DNA of 64,000 bases from Shewanella putrefaciens (GCF_016406305.1 NZ_CP066369.1:2498501-2562500); one strand, 5' to 3'; shown: positions 22,469 to 33,400, numbered from the stretch's first letter. Program-made: numbers and translations. The notes: generated by a model not told the origin, from the letters alone.

Positions 22469-22834
22469 ATGAAATCAATGCGACTAACAACAAAGCGACT
22501 AAAATCAAAGTTACTACAGCTATTAACCCTCAGCTTCTTGAGCCTTAGCCTTTTAAGCCTAAGCGCCTTCGCCATGTCACTTCAAGAAGCGAAATCACAG
22601 GGCTATTTAGGCGAGCAAGCCAACGGCTACTTAGGTTTAGTAAAAGCCAATCCCGAAGCCAAAGCCGTGATGGACGATGTCAATAACAAACGCCGCGCCC
22701 ACTACGAAACCATCGCCAAGAAGAACAAACTCTCCGCCGCCGATGTCGCTAAACTCGCCGGCGAAAAAGCCATCGCCGCCACAGATAAAGGCAACTATGT
22801 GCAAGATGCCAAAGGCAAATGGATTAAAAAGTAG
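22469..22834 (+). CDS. ydbL: Periplasmic protein YdbL (DUF1318)
   Basis: This is a 121-residue secreted protein with a signal peptide ending near SAFA-MSLQEAK (residue about 35). The mature part follows the DUF1318 pattern: ...GYLGEQANGYLGLV, VNNKRRAHYETIAKKN, AGEKAI and a final KGKWIKK. In E. coli, YdbL modulates the YdbH-YnbE bridge. The signal region is Leu/Ser-rich, with repeated LSLLSL. It is the last gene of the operon, followed by a terminator. Confidence 0.9.
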   Translation: MKSMRLTTKRLKSKLLQLLTLSFLSLSLLSLSAFAMSLQEAKSQGYLGEQANGYLGLVKANPEAKAVMDDVNNKRRAHYETIAKKNKLSAADVAKLAGEKAIAATDKGNYVQDAKGKWIKK

Positions 22835-22884
22835 TCCGCTATTTAATGCTCTAGCGCATAAAAGCCAAACGAGTTGAATTAAAC

Positions 22885-22911
22885 AAAACGCCTGCAATCG
22901 CAGGCGTTTTT
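22885..22911 (+). terminator. Terminator of the ydbH operon
   Basis: AAAACGCCTG (22885-22894) pairs with CAGGCGTTTT (22901-22910) around a 6-base loop. Confidence 0.9.
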
Positions 22912-22994
22912 ATGGGTGGTCGATAAAGGGAATGATTTGCTGGCCAATACCTTTGAGCGAGGATCTAGATTTTAGGTTGTTTGATGGAGTTTGG

Positions 22995-23106
22995 TTAAGC
23001 ACTGTCATTCCAGTGACACACCGTCCTGTTACCTAGTAAGAAGTATCCCTATAGGCTCGACCGTGACATCCCTGTCACGGACGGTCACTTCCACGACAGT
23101 GCTTAA
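22995..23106. repeat. 112-bp nested palindromic element at the island border
   Basis: The outer arms begin TTAAGCACTGTC (22995-23006) and end GACAGTGCTTAA (23095-23106). Further matching blocks (AGTGAC, ACCGTCC) make imperfect arms of about 30 bp. Inside is a perfect 8-bp hairpin, CCGTGACA (23061-23068) with TGTCACGG (23073-23080). It contains no gene. This looks like a non-autonomous palindromic repeat (REP or MITE type); genome-wide copy number would tell. Confidence 0.6.
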
Positions 23107-23279
23107 TCTCATCGCCCCCCGGCGTATACTGGGTAACCAAATTTAACAATGGGTGTCTAGTTAAACCCTAAGGGCAGGTAATGTCTGCACAAAAGTCTCT
23201 TTCAAAATAAGACTTTAGCACCTTCAAGTTTTCAATCAGCTATTTGCATAATAAAGTGTCAACAACCAGCATCGGGCTT

Positions 23280-23335
23280 GTTCAACACTTGGGATAAGGT
23301 CGCGGCTACGCGCAGCCTATCCTTACTTGTTATGC
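23280..23335 (-). other. Integron attC recombination site, downstream of the frameshifted cassette gene
   Basis: Read on the minus strand, the site opens with GCATAAC, has an inner stem AAGGATAGG...CCTTATCC with a CGCG-rich apex, and ends with GTTGAAC, a match to the core GTTRRRY. The 56-bp length is at the short end for attC. The stop codon TAA of the preceding frame lies within the first core box, which is typical of cassettes. Confidence 0.75.
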
Positions 23336-23960
23336 GGGTTCCACATCATCACTCAAAATTTCTTTCACAATATGACCGAGTTGAAACAGCGCATACACTC
23401 TGTCTTTCAATTGATTGATGACCACTGCTCGTGCGTTTTCAGTGGTCAAATCATCTTCTAAAGTCTTCCATGCAACAGCCTTATCTTCCTCTGTATGGTA
23501 TTGAGTACCGTTCAGCCACATTCGCAGAAGCGAATCGTTGAAGATTTTCTGCTCTCCGATTGAAACCTGCATATATGAAGCCAGCTGCCCGTGATCGAAT
23601 ATATACTGTAGCGACTTCATGTGGATTGAGAGACGTTTGTTTTTAAAACATCGACCTAAAGCAGAGCGAATTGAACCGAAAGAAGCTGGCTCGTTGTGGA
23701 GAATCAATGGCCGAAGTACATGTAACAGCTCATACAGCTCTGGATTCGTATAGCTGCCAGCGCTGATTGCATATGCCCCCCTCCCACTTAATACCTGCTA
23801 TGCCTGGGATGCCCCGCCGAATGAGAGTGCAGCCCATTAAACGGTCAAGATGAGTCGAAAATTTAGCGAACAACTCCAAATCGGAATCTGACACTTCCCC
23901 AGAAAGAGTATCTAGAATCGTCCCATCTTCGCCTCGTTCTTGAAGTCTTATAGTGGGCAT
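23330..23960 (-). pseudogene. Integron cassette gene of unknown function, split by a frameshift
   Basis: Two frames, 23960-23730 (76 codons, MPTIRLQERGEDGTIL...) and the one ending at 23330, join into a single protein of about 209 residues if one base is removed from a run of six G (plus-strand C at 23776-23781). In the repaired reading, ...GIAGIKWEGAYAISAG continues into SYTNPELYELLHVLRPLILHNEP without any stop and runs directly into the second frame. This one-base restoration is why I call one broken gene and not two. I recognise no family, signal peptide or membrane segment; the C-terminal half is helical and polar. It is flanked by attC sites on both sides, so it is one mobile cassette. 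A sequencing error, a true pseudogene or a slippage switch are all possible. Confidence 0.7.
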
Positions 23961-23983
23961 ACGAGCACCTTAAGTCGTGTTAA

Positions 23984-24055
23984 GCATAACGCCGCGCTCT
24001 GCGGAAATTTAGGAGCGCCAGCGAGTAAATTTTCCCTAGCATCACATTGTTATGC
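23984..24055 (-). other. Integron attC recombination site between the two cassettes
   Basis: On the minus strand the 72-bp site runs from GCATAAC (plus 24049-24055) to GTTATGC (plus 23984-23990); the two boxes are perfectly complementary. Inside, GGAAAATTTA pairs with TAAATTTCC with one unpaired A, the extrahelical base typical of attC. The TAA stop of the TIR gene is inside the first box. Confidence 0.85.
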
Positions 24056-24961
24056 CTTTGCGCCCAAAATTACCTCTGCGAGCTCTCCGGCGATTTCCTC
24101 AATGCTCTGCAAAGAAGTATTTAGCGCGACTTTATCCGCAAGTGCTGGGCTAAAATTAATAACTTCATTCTTTGTTATTTTGTGCCATATCGGCAATATC
24201 ATTTTATGTCCATTCATTTCCCGCGCAACCATCGAGTCAAGCTCGTACTGTGTCCAATTCTTCGAGCAAAAAGCAGATGATAGAATCACTGTTCCAAATC
24301 TCGAGTTTACCAACCCTTGATCGATGCTTTTTCGCAAGCTATCGCCAACTTTTAAAGTGAATTCGTCATACCATACTTTAACCCCAATATTTTCTAGCGT
24401 TTCAGCGAGCGGACGAACAAATTCATCCTTATCTTCTGAGGCATGGGATATAAACAAGTCATATTTCACAATGTTTGCATGCGAAATTTTTTGAGTGCTC
24501 GCCAACTCTTTCACAGAAGCAGCCATATTCGCAGTTTGATTGATCTCTGCTCGCAACCGGCGCTGATATTCAAACTGCTCTCTCTGATGCCTCTTTTCTA
24601 TATCTGCTAGTTTTTTCCTTTCTCTCTCGTCGGCAACGGCTTGCTTTTTACGTTCCTTTTCCTCTTCTTTAAGAAGATCTTGCTTAGCCTTTAGCAACTG
24701 CCCTTCTTTGTCGGATAGCTTTTTATAAAGACCCGCTTTATTTACTTGTATCTTAGCTATCTCAGCCTGTTTTCTTTGTACTTCAGCGCTTTTGCTTTTC
24801 AGAGTGCTAATACTAGTGCTTTTGGTAATACTCCTTTCAATTTGCCCGATCCGACTTCCACAATCAGACTCCTTTTTTGTCTCCAAACTCATTTTGTGAT
24901 GGAGATCTGATATTTCCTTTTGCAACCTAGCAATCAAACTTGAAATTGTTGAGATAGACAT
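24050..24961 (-). CDS. Coiled-coil TIR-domain protein, AbTir-like putative NADase, on an integron cassette
   Basis: TIR domains of this kind cleave NAD+ and can make cyclic ADP-ribose isomers that trigger antiphage cell death or mimic host enzymes. The 303-residue protein has a charged, coiled-coil N-terminal half (residues about 5-150, rich in Lys and Glu) and a C-terminal TIR domain from about 167 (YDLFISHASEDKDEF, then VKVWYDEFTLKVGDSLR). Glu240 in NWTQYELDSM is at the catalytic glutamate position. As I remember it, the whole arrangement matches Acinetobacter baumannii AbTir, which makes 2'-cADPR. I start at the ATG at 24961 because GGGG lies 5 bases upstream; the frame is open to 25027 across the recombination site. 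The stop lies in attC and a core site lies upstream, so this is an integron cassette. No effector partner such as ThsA is next to it. Confidence 0.88.
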   Translation of the reverse strand: MSISTISSLIARLQKEISDLHHKMSLETKKESDCGSRIGQIERSITKSTSISTLKSKSAEVQRKQAEIAKIQVNKAGLYKKLSDKEGQLLKAKQDLLKEEEKERKKQAVADERERKKLADIEKRHQREQFEYQRRLRAEINQTANMAASVKELASTQKISHANIVKYDLFISHASEDKDEFVRPLAETLENIGVKVWYDEFTLKVGDSLRKSIDQGLVNSRFGTVILSSAFCSKNWTQYELDSMVAREMNGHKMILPIWHKITKNEVINFSPALADKVALNTSLQSIEEIAGELAEVILGAKA

Positions 24962-24988
24962 TCTTACCCCATTGCCTGTTTGAATCTT

Positions 24989-24995
24989 GCATAAC
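24989..24995 (-). other. Recombination core site upstream of the TIR cassette (attI or attC remnant)
   Basis: GTTATGC on the minus strand, preceded by CACT, lies 28 bases before the TIR start and is the same core box as in the attC to the left. The DNA beyond it lacks a clear attC stem, so it may be attI or a decayed site. No integrase gene follows in the next kilobase. Confidence 0.55.
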
Positions 24996-25504
24996 AGTGT
25001 ATTACCCGGACTTCTAACGAAACCCAAGCCGTAAATTGCTTAACCTTCGAACAATCCGAATAAATAATTTAAATATTGCAGTAACTTAGCATCGCTTATG
25101 ATGAGTTTTCAACATTTTTTCATGCAGAAAAATCGAGACCTTACATACCTAGAAGCGATTTAGCGTGGTATGTAAATTACACATAATTAAAAACATAATA
25201 TTTTCAATATATTAATTTTCAGGAACAAACAAAGCGATACTTTTTTCACTTTTTATGGCTCGCTTTCTGGATATTTTATTGCCTTCTTATTATAACTGTA
25301 TATAAAGACAGTGTTGAGTAGTGAAAAATGGCAACATCCCCTTTTTGATCTAACCCACGATAATTAAGAGCCCATTGCACGATAAAAACCCAAAATTGGA
25401 CACCTACAATTTTTTTGCTTTTAGCGCTGCGCAAACAATACAGAAAATAGTGCCAACCATAGTTAAATAAAGACTTCCCCCTCTTGAGCCTCCAGACTAC
25501 GCAA

Positions 25505-25564
25505 ATGCTAAAAGGTGCGCCATGGGGCGAGACGACCGTCCGCCCCAGGGCCGCTTTTTAGCAT
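25505..25564. repeat. Long imperfect hairpin with GC-rich stem
   Basis: The arms 25505-25529 and 25541-25564 match over about 24 positions: ATGCTAAAA at the base, mixed GC in the middle and TGGGGCG near the 11-base loop. A second small hairpin ATGCC...GGCAT follows at 25567-25581. The composition is much more GC-rich than its surroundings. It could be a small RNA, a palindromic repeat or an unusual recombination site. Confidence 0.5.
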
Positions 25565-25780
25565 CCATGCCATCGCGGCATTTGTGAATCCTTTCACATC
25601 AGACGGGGCGCCCCTGCATCCAATGATCTGTAGCGCGATAATTGCCGCGATTTTTCACGATAATTCAATTTTCGACTATTTCACATTCAACCCATAATTA
25701 GGTCTAATTTGAAACGCTTTCCAATAGTTTAACTCCGTTGGATCTAGTTGTTACTCACTCGATGCTGTTATATTCGGTCT

Positions 25781-25869
25781 TGAGAGATGTCAGTGTACTC
25801 TTAACTGGTAAAGCAGACTGCGCCATGCGCTGTGTATGTGGGTTCGACTCCCTCCGCTGTCGTCTCTCA
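25781..25869 (+). tRNA. Degenerate tRNA-like element with a CAU anticodon position (probably not functional)
   Basis: The block 25789-25861 has tRNA layout. The acceptor strands GTCAGTG and CGCTGTC pair with one T-T mismatch. A D-loop-like AACTGGTA follows. The anticodon arm is ACTGC/GCTGT (one mismatch) with loop GCCATGC and CAT at the anticodon position. The variable loop has four bases, and the T arm is GTGGG-TTCGACT-CCCTC with the canonical T loop and one mismatch. Position 33 is C instead of T, the D stem is broken and no CCA follows. Unusually the acceptor stem continues outwards, so 25781-25795 and 25855-25869 pair over 15 bp. I read it as a decayed tRNA or tRNA mimic. Confidence 0.45.
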
Positions 25870-25976
25870 CTTGAAGTTAGTTACACGCCGATCAGTCGCA
25901 TGATAATTGCCGTACTTTTTCAAATAAAGTGATCTTCCCAGAAAGTCAGTTTCACTGAGTGGCCAACTGAAAAATG

Positions 25977-25991
25977 TCACAAATTTCGTGA
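25977..25991. promoter_or_regulatory. Inverted repeat upstream of the DUF2971 gene
   Basis: TCACAAATTTCGTGA is a 15-base dyad (TCACRAA/TTYGTGA) about 90 bases before the DUF2971 start. The shape fits a dimeric regulator, but no regulator gene is nearby. Confidence 0.25.
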
Positions 25992-26078
25992 TAGCTTATT
26001 CAGTCTCATTCGAGCATTCATTCTTTAATCTTGCAGATTACTCAAATCTATTGATAGGATGTAAGTAATTAATCATCA

Positions 26079-28122
<2,044 letters not shown>

Positions 28123-28195
28123 GTTGTCACCTAAATGGGTTATGAGGGGATCATAACATTTCTTATTAGGTGGCCAAATTCACTATGCCACTACA

Positions 28196-28615
28196 GATAG
28201 GCAGGACGCCAGAATGTCGTGCAATGCAGGGATGCATGAGAACGACCATGGCTCTCGTTCATATGCTTAGAAACCCTAGGTTTCTATTCACCGAGTCGAC
28301 GAGTGAATGCCATGGCAAACCTACTTGGGATGATAAAGAGTGTTTTATACAAAAAGAAAATTCGAATTAAGAGTAGCAAGGCTAACGAGTTAACATTCAA
28401 TGGTATTTAATAGCAAGGAGTTGAAAATTAATATGGAGATAGAAAAAGATTTTCTTGGGAAAAATACTATCGATAGCACATCTGCGCCATAGGGATTTGA
28501 GCAAACAATCAGCTAGTGGTGGATATCAAAAACAATAGTAATTGATGCCTAATGGTAGATATTCAAAACCAACAATAACTATTTATATGCAATCACGCGA
28601 TGCTGCAACCACAAT
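28196..28615. other. Palindrome-rich non-coding stretch right of the IS
   Basis: No gene is supported. Three small palindromes occur in the first 120 bases: GAACGA...TCGTTC around 28240-28262, AGAAACC-CTA-GGTTTCT at 28267-28283, and ATTCAC...GTGAAT around 28288-28310. An open frame at 28170-28370 begins inside the IS and shows no family. A 17-codon frame at 28432 follows AAGGAG at a poor distance. Confidence 0.5.
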
Positions 28616-29149
28616 CTAGGCCGCGACCACATGGCGCTGTACACGTAATGGGTGTAGGCGGTTATGCATCACTTTAATGGTTTCAAACTGCACCATAGTT
28701 TTAGCACCGGATAAAACACACTCGGGCGATAATAACATCACTAAGGCTGATTGCAGGGTGTTTTCAACCACAAGCACGAGTGCCCTTTGCTTTTGGCATT
28801 TAAGCTCAAATACTTTACCCACATCGCTATAAACACAGACATCGCTGGTATCAAAAAACCAAGATTTTGGCATCTGCGGTGTAAGCATAAAATGGGCTGC
28901 GGTGGCATTGAGAGCAATTTGCACAATGGCGGCATCGGTTAAAGAGAGGGTTTTAGGCAACTTCTCGAGTAAGCTCATATAGAATTTGGCGTGCGCGATA
29001 TTAAATTCCATCCTCGATAAGGCATCAGGAATTAATGATTTTGCTTTATAAGCCGTCAGAAATTCTATCTCGGAACCTAACGATACGCCTAATACACCAT
29101 ACGAATCGTTATATTTCCATTGCCAATCCTTTTGCGGCATTAATAACAT
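28616..29149 (-). CDS. zapC: Cell division protein ZapC
   Basis: ZapC binds FtsZ and promotes bundling of protofilaments at the division ring. I start at 29149, giving 177 residues beginning MLLMPQKDWQWKYND; this places the first Trp at position 9, as in E. coli ZapC. The signature LTPQMPKSWFF is present at about residue 96, and KVMHNRLHPL near the end corresponds to KIMNDRLKP in E. coli. It follows pyrD on the same strand, the pairing known from enterobacteria, but about 200 bases with a strong hairpin separate them here. The extreme C-terminus is short and hydrophobic (VVAA). Confidence 0.9.
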   Translation of the reverse strand: MLLMPQKDWQWKYNDSYGVLGVSLGSEIEFLTAYKAKSLIPDALSRMEFNIAHAKFYMSLLEKLPKTLSLTDAAIVQIALNATAAHFMLTPQMPKSWFFDTSDVCVYSDVGKVFELKCQKQRALVLVVENTLQSALVMLLSPECVLSGAKTMVQFETIKVMHNRLHPLRVQRHVVAA

Positions 29150-29251
29150 AACGTTTACCCAGTATTTGAACACTGGGACATAATAGTAGATATTTTATTC
29201 AATATCAAAATAAAAATAATAAAATACAAATTATTTAACAACAGCTTAGTA

Positions 29252-29349
29252 GATCTATTCCTTGATCTTAACTGCGATCTAAAGATCGTTTTAGATCGCA
29301 GTTATTTAAAAAGATCTTTTTTTTAGATCCCTATATTGATCTTAAGATC
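29252..29349. repeat. Cluster of nine GATC sites with nested palindromes between pyrD and zapC
   Basis: GATC occurs at 29252, 29264, 29276, 29284, 29294, 29313, 29326, 29338 and 29346. Within the cluster TAACTGCGATCTAAA (29269-29283) and TTTAGATCGCAGTTA (29290-29304) form a perfect 15-bp hairpin with loop GATCGT, AAAAAGATCTTTTT is a palindrome, and TGATCTTAAGATCA is another. It begins just after the pyrD stop on the minus strand, so part of it may also act as a transcription stop or attenuator before zapC. Confidence 0.85.
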
Positions 29350-29350
29350 A

Positions 29351-30370
29351 TTATTTTAATCGGTAGGCTTCTACAATTTCTTTAATTAACTTTGGACCTT
29401 GATAAATAAAACCCGAGTAAATCTGTACCATAGTCGCGCCCGCATCGAATTTGGCTAAGGCATCCTCGGCACTATTAATACCGCCTACGCCGATGATCGG
29501 GATCTGTCCTTTCAAGCACATAGCTAACTGCTTGATCACTTTCGTCGACAGCTCAGTCAAAGGTTTACCGCTTAACCCGCCGCTTTCATTGGCATTAGCA
29601 AGACCACTAACCCCATCACGGGTCAAAGTGGTATTGGTCGCAATTGCGCCATCAAATTTGTTTTTAATCAGAGCTTGAGCGATATTCTCAATTTCTTCAC
29701 TGGTTAAATCTGGGGCAATTTTAAGCGCGATGGGCACATACTTTTTATGTTTTTCAGCAAGCTCAAGTTGCTTAGTTTTAATGGCGCTTAATAATTCATC
29801 TAATAGATCGCCATATTGCAGCGATCGCAATCCTGGGGTATTGGGTGATGAAATATTCACCGCAATATACGCCGCATGGGGGTAAACTTTATCCATGCAG
29901 ATCAAATAATCGTCTTTACCCTGCTCTACTGGCGTGTCTTTATTTTTACCAATATTGACGCCGACCATAATATTCGTCTTCTTGGCGAGCAAGTTTTTAA
30001 CTAAATTATCGACACCTTTGTTATTAAAACCCATGCGATTGATGATGCCTTTGGCGGGTTTTAATCTAAATAAGCGGGGCAAATCATTACCGGGTTGTGG
30101 CCTTGGGGTAACAGTCCCCACTTCGACATGGCCAAATCCCATCGCATGAAAGGCATCAATCGATTCGCCATCCTTGTCCATACCCGCCGCTAAGCCAACA
30201 GGATTTGGAAAGGTCAGCCCCATAAAGTTTACGGGGGCGGGGGCAATAGTTTGTCCATACAGGCAGATTAATGGACTATTGGCAGTCATTTTTAAACTGC
30301 CTATAGCAAGATTGTGAGCTCGCTCAGGATCCATCTGAAACATGACTTTCTGTGCGATTTTATAAAACAT
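29351..30370 (-). CDS. pyrD: Dihydroorotate dehydrogenase (quinone), class 2
   Basis: PyrD oxidises dihydroorotate to orotate with FMN and passes electrons to the quinone pool at the inner membrane; it is the fourth step of pyrimidine synthesis. 339 residues with the N-terminal amphipathic membrane-binding helix ([20 protein letters not shown]). FMN and substrate segments are [32 protein letters not shown] (with the class 2 catalytic Ser), [18 protein letters not shown] and PIIGVGGI. It lies downstream of the glutamate dehydrogenase gene but behind that gene's terminator, so it probably has its own promoter in the 62-base gap. Confidence 0.97.
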   Translation of the reverse strand: MFYKIAQKVMFQMDPERAHNLAIGSLKMTANSPLICLYGQTIAPAPVNFMGLTFPNPVGLAAGMDKDGESIDAFHAMGFGHVEVGTVTPRPQPGNDLPRLFRLKPAKGIINRMGFNNKGVDNLVKNLLAKKTNIMVGVNIGKNKDTPVEQGKDDYLICMDKVYPHAAYIAVNISSPNTPGLRSLQYGDLLDELLSAIKTKQLELAEKHKKYVPIALKIAPDLTSEEIENIAQALIKNKFDGAIATNTTLTRDGVSGLANANESGGLSGKPLTELSTKVIKQLAMCLKGQIPIIGVGGINSAEDALAKFDAGATMVQIYSGFIYQGPKLIKEIVEAYRLK

Positions 30371-30386
30371 GTACTTTCCTCGACCT

Positions 30387-30415
30387 AAAAAAAGCCCCGG
30401 CGATCGCCAGGGCTT
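30387..30415 (-). terminator. Terminator of the glutamate dehydrogenase gene
   Basis: On the minus strand AGCCCTGGCGATCGCCGGGGCT forms a hairpin around GCGATCGC and is followed by a run of seven T. It lies between the gdh stop and the pyrD start. Confidence 0.88.
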
Positions 30416-30432
30416 CTGATTGTTATAAAAGT

Positions 30433-33400
30433 TTACTTTTGGCCTTCGCAGTGAAGGATCAGAAGATTAAGTTCACGTAGGGCGACAGAGAACTTAGCAA
30501 ACTCATGGCTTTGCGACGTTTTGAAGTCAGCTAGCATGTGGAACCATCTTTCCAATAAGCCTTGATTGATCTCAATCCACTGAGAAATCACGCTTTCGGC
30601 ATCACAGGATTCACTGCAGGTTCTTAGCACCACTGAACTTAATGCACGTTGTTGCCAATCCAACTCTTCCCTAAAGGCGGCACGGGCCAGTGCTTGCCAA
30701 TGGTTCGCCACAGGTTGAGCGCTGATCTGTTCTAAGAACCAGTGCAGCTCAACACGGGCGCCGAGTTTGAAGTAAGTTTCGGCAACTAATGCCACTGTCT
30801 TACCTTCTGCTTGGGCAATTTGTGCTATGTCTAAGGCTGAGAACAAGGTACTCATATTAGCCACAACGGTCGCAACATCCTGCGGTACATTCTCTCTGAT
30901 CAAGGCATTGATCTCAGATTGGATACCTTTCGCTTCTTCTTCGACTAGGTATAAATGAACATTCGCTTTGATCTGTTCAAATACAGGTTTGAAGAAGGCA
31001 ACCGTTTGCTCGATGCTCCAAGTACGGTTACGGTGGCGCAGGAACCAGCGACAAGCACGACGCATATTGCGGCGTAACTGGTGCAACATCTCACCTTGAA
31101 CCACAGCAGGTACGATACCGTTTAAGTCAGTGATCGATTTAGTTAATTCAGCTAAACCAAATACTTCGCGAGCCATAGTGTAACAAATCGCCGCATCGGC
31201 AACTGAGGCACCTGTCTCATCTTGCATACGTTGAACGAAGTTCAGCCCCATGTCGTTAACGAGTTCATTGGCGAGCGAGGTCGCAATGATTTCGCCGCGC
31301 AGTGGGTGAGTCGCCATTCTGTCGCTGTATTTTTCCTGAAGTTTTTTCGGGAAATAGGCGATGAGCAATTGGCTTAATAGCGTATCTTCAGTGATTTCTG
31401 GCGTCACTAACTGCTCTTTCAGCACCATCTTCGCGTAGGCAACCAGCACAGATAGCTCAGGGCGTGTTAACGCGCGACCACTGGCTAAACGTTCAGCTAG
31501 CTCGTCGTCAGAGGGTAAAAACTCTAACGCTCTGTCTAACTTGCCTTCTTTTTCCAGATACTGGATAAAGCGGATCTGCTCTTTTAACTGCTCAGCACCG
31601 CGTACTTGAGTCACAGAGATAGTACGGGTTTGATCTTTACAGTCCTGCAGTACGATTTGGCCGACTTCTTCGGTCATTTCTTCCAGTAAACGGTTACGCT
31701 GCTTAAGCGTTAGTTCACCTTCAGTCACCATAGCGTTCAGCAAAATCTTGATGTTCACTTCGTTGTCTGAACAGTCCACACCACCGACGTTATCCACGAA
31801 GTCAGTGTTGATGCGACCGCCGTTAGATGCATATTCGATACGACCTAACTGAGTACAACCTAAGTTACCACCCTCGCCGACTATCTTAGCGCGCAGTTCG
31901 CCGCCGTTGACACGTAGAGCATCGTTAGCACGATCGCCAACTTCAGCATGGGTCTCGCGGGATGACTTAACATAAGTACCGATACCACCGTTCCAGATCA
32001 GATCCACTGGCATTTTCAGCAGTTCTTTCATCAGCTCAGTTGGGGTCATAGAGGTTTTCTCTGTGGCCAACATTTGCTTCATTTCCGCCGACAGTGGGAT
32101 TGATTTAGATGAACGCAGGAAAATACCGCCGCCCTTAGAAATCAACTTGCTATTGTAATCTTCCCAGCTTGAACGTGGCAGAGCGAATAAACGCGCCCGT
32201 TCATCATAACTTAATGCCGTATCCGGATTTGGATCGATAAAGATATGCATATGGTTAAAGGCTGCAATCAGTTTAGTGTGCTTAGACAACAACATACCGT
32301 TACCGAATACGTCGCCCGCCATGTCACCTATACCTAAACAGGTAAAGTCTGTGGTTTGGCAATCGATCCCCACTTCGCGGAAGTGACGCTTAACCGATTC
32401 CCAACCGCCTTTGGCCGTGATGCCCATTTTCTTATGGTCATAACCGTTACTGCCGCCCGATGCGAACGCATCACCGAGCCAGAAATGGTATTCAAGGGAA
32501 ATCGAGTTCGCGATATCGGAGAATGTCGCAGTGCCTTTATCGGCTGCTACCACTAAATACGGGTCATCTTCATCGTGACGCACCACATCCACTGGATGGA
32601 CGATTTCACCGTTCAAAATGTTATCGGTAATATCGAGCAAGGCGCGAATGAAGATACGGTAGCATTCTTGACCTTCGGTGAAGAAGGCTTCACGGCCGCC
32701 TTCGGTCGGTAATTGTTTACAAACGAAACCACCCTTGGCACCCACAGGCACGATTACGGTGTTTTTCACTTGCTGGGCTTTTACCAGACCTAATACTTCG
32801 GTACGGAAGTCTTCACGGCGATCCGACCAACGCAGACCACCACGGGCCACTTTACCGTAACGTAAATGCACACCTTCAACCCGTGGCGAATAAACGAAGA
32901 TTTCGAATTTCGGCAATGGGCGTGGCATTTCAGGGATCAGCGAAGGCATGAATTTAAACGAGATATAACTCTTAGATTCGCCTTTAGCATCCAACTGATA
33001 GAAGTTAGTCCGCAGCGTCGCGTTAATCAGGTCTAAATAACGACGAATAATACGGTCATCATCTAGGCTAGAAACTTCGTCTAAACGTAAATTGATCTGC
33101 TCCATAAACTTGCCCAGCGTACGGGTCTTGAGTTTTGGATTGAACTTACGGATAAACATCTTCACCAACAAATCGGCGATTTGTGGGTAACGGCCGAAGG
33201 TTTCTTCGATATAAGCTTGGCTGAAAGTTGCATCGATTTGACGCATGTACTTAGCGTAAGCACGCAGTACAGACACTTCACGGCCAGTTAGACCAGAGGC
33301 CAGAATAATGCGGTTGAAGCCGTCATCTTCTAACTTCTTTTGCCACACTTGTGACAGTGCAGTTTGGAATCTGTCTTGACTATCGGCGATATTGTCTGTG

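Larger units (their letters stand above)
25028..26078. other. Island interior without a protein gene
   Basis: About 1,050 bases with only short frames (for example 25515-25697) that lack ribosome sites and known motifs. It contains the hairpin at 25505, the tRNA-like element at 25781 and a small inverted repeat at 25977, listed separately. I looked for an integrase remnant on both strands and could not identify one. Confidence 0.5.

Noticed and set aside
25100..25400. Remnant of an integron integrase next to the cassettes
   Set aside because: Short translated pieces show no tyrosine-recombinase motif in any frame.
25515..25697. 60-residue open frame in the island
   Set aside because: It lies across the GC-rich hairpin and has no ribosome site or family features.
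25738..25932. 64-residue open frame
   Set aside because: It is a chance frame across the tRNA-like element.
28170..28370. 66-residue open frame at the right IS border
   Set aside because: It begins inside the IS end and crosses several palindromes; no coding signature.
28432..28488. Small frame MEIEKDFLGKNTIDSTSAP after an AAGGAG box
   Set aside because: The start reads like the first residues of an aspartase or fumarase, but nothing homologous follows and the spacing is poor.
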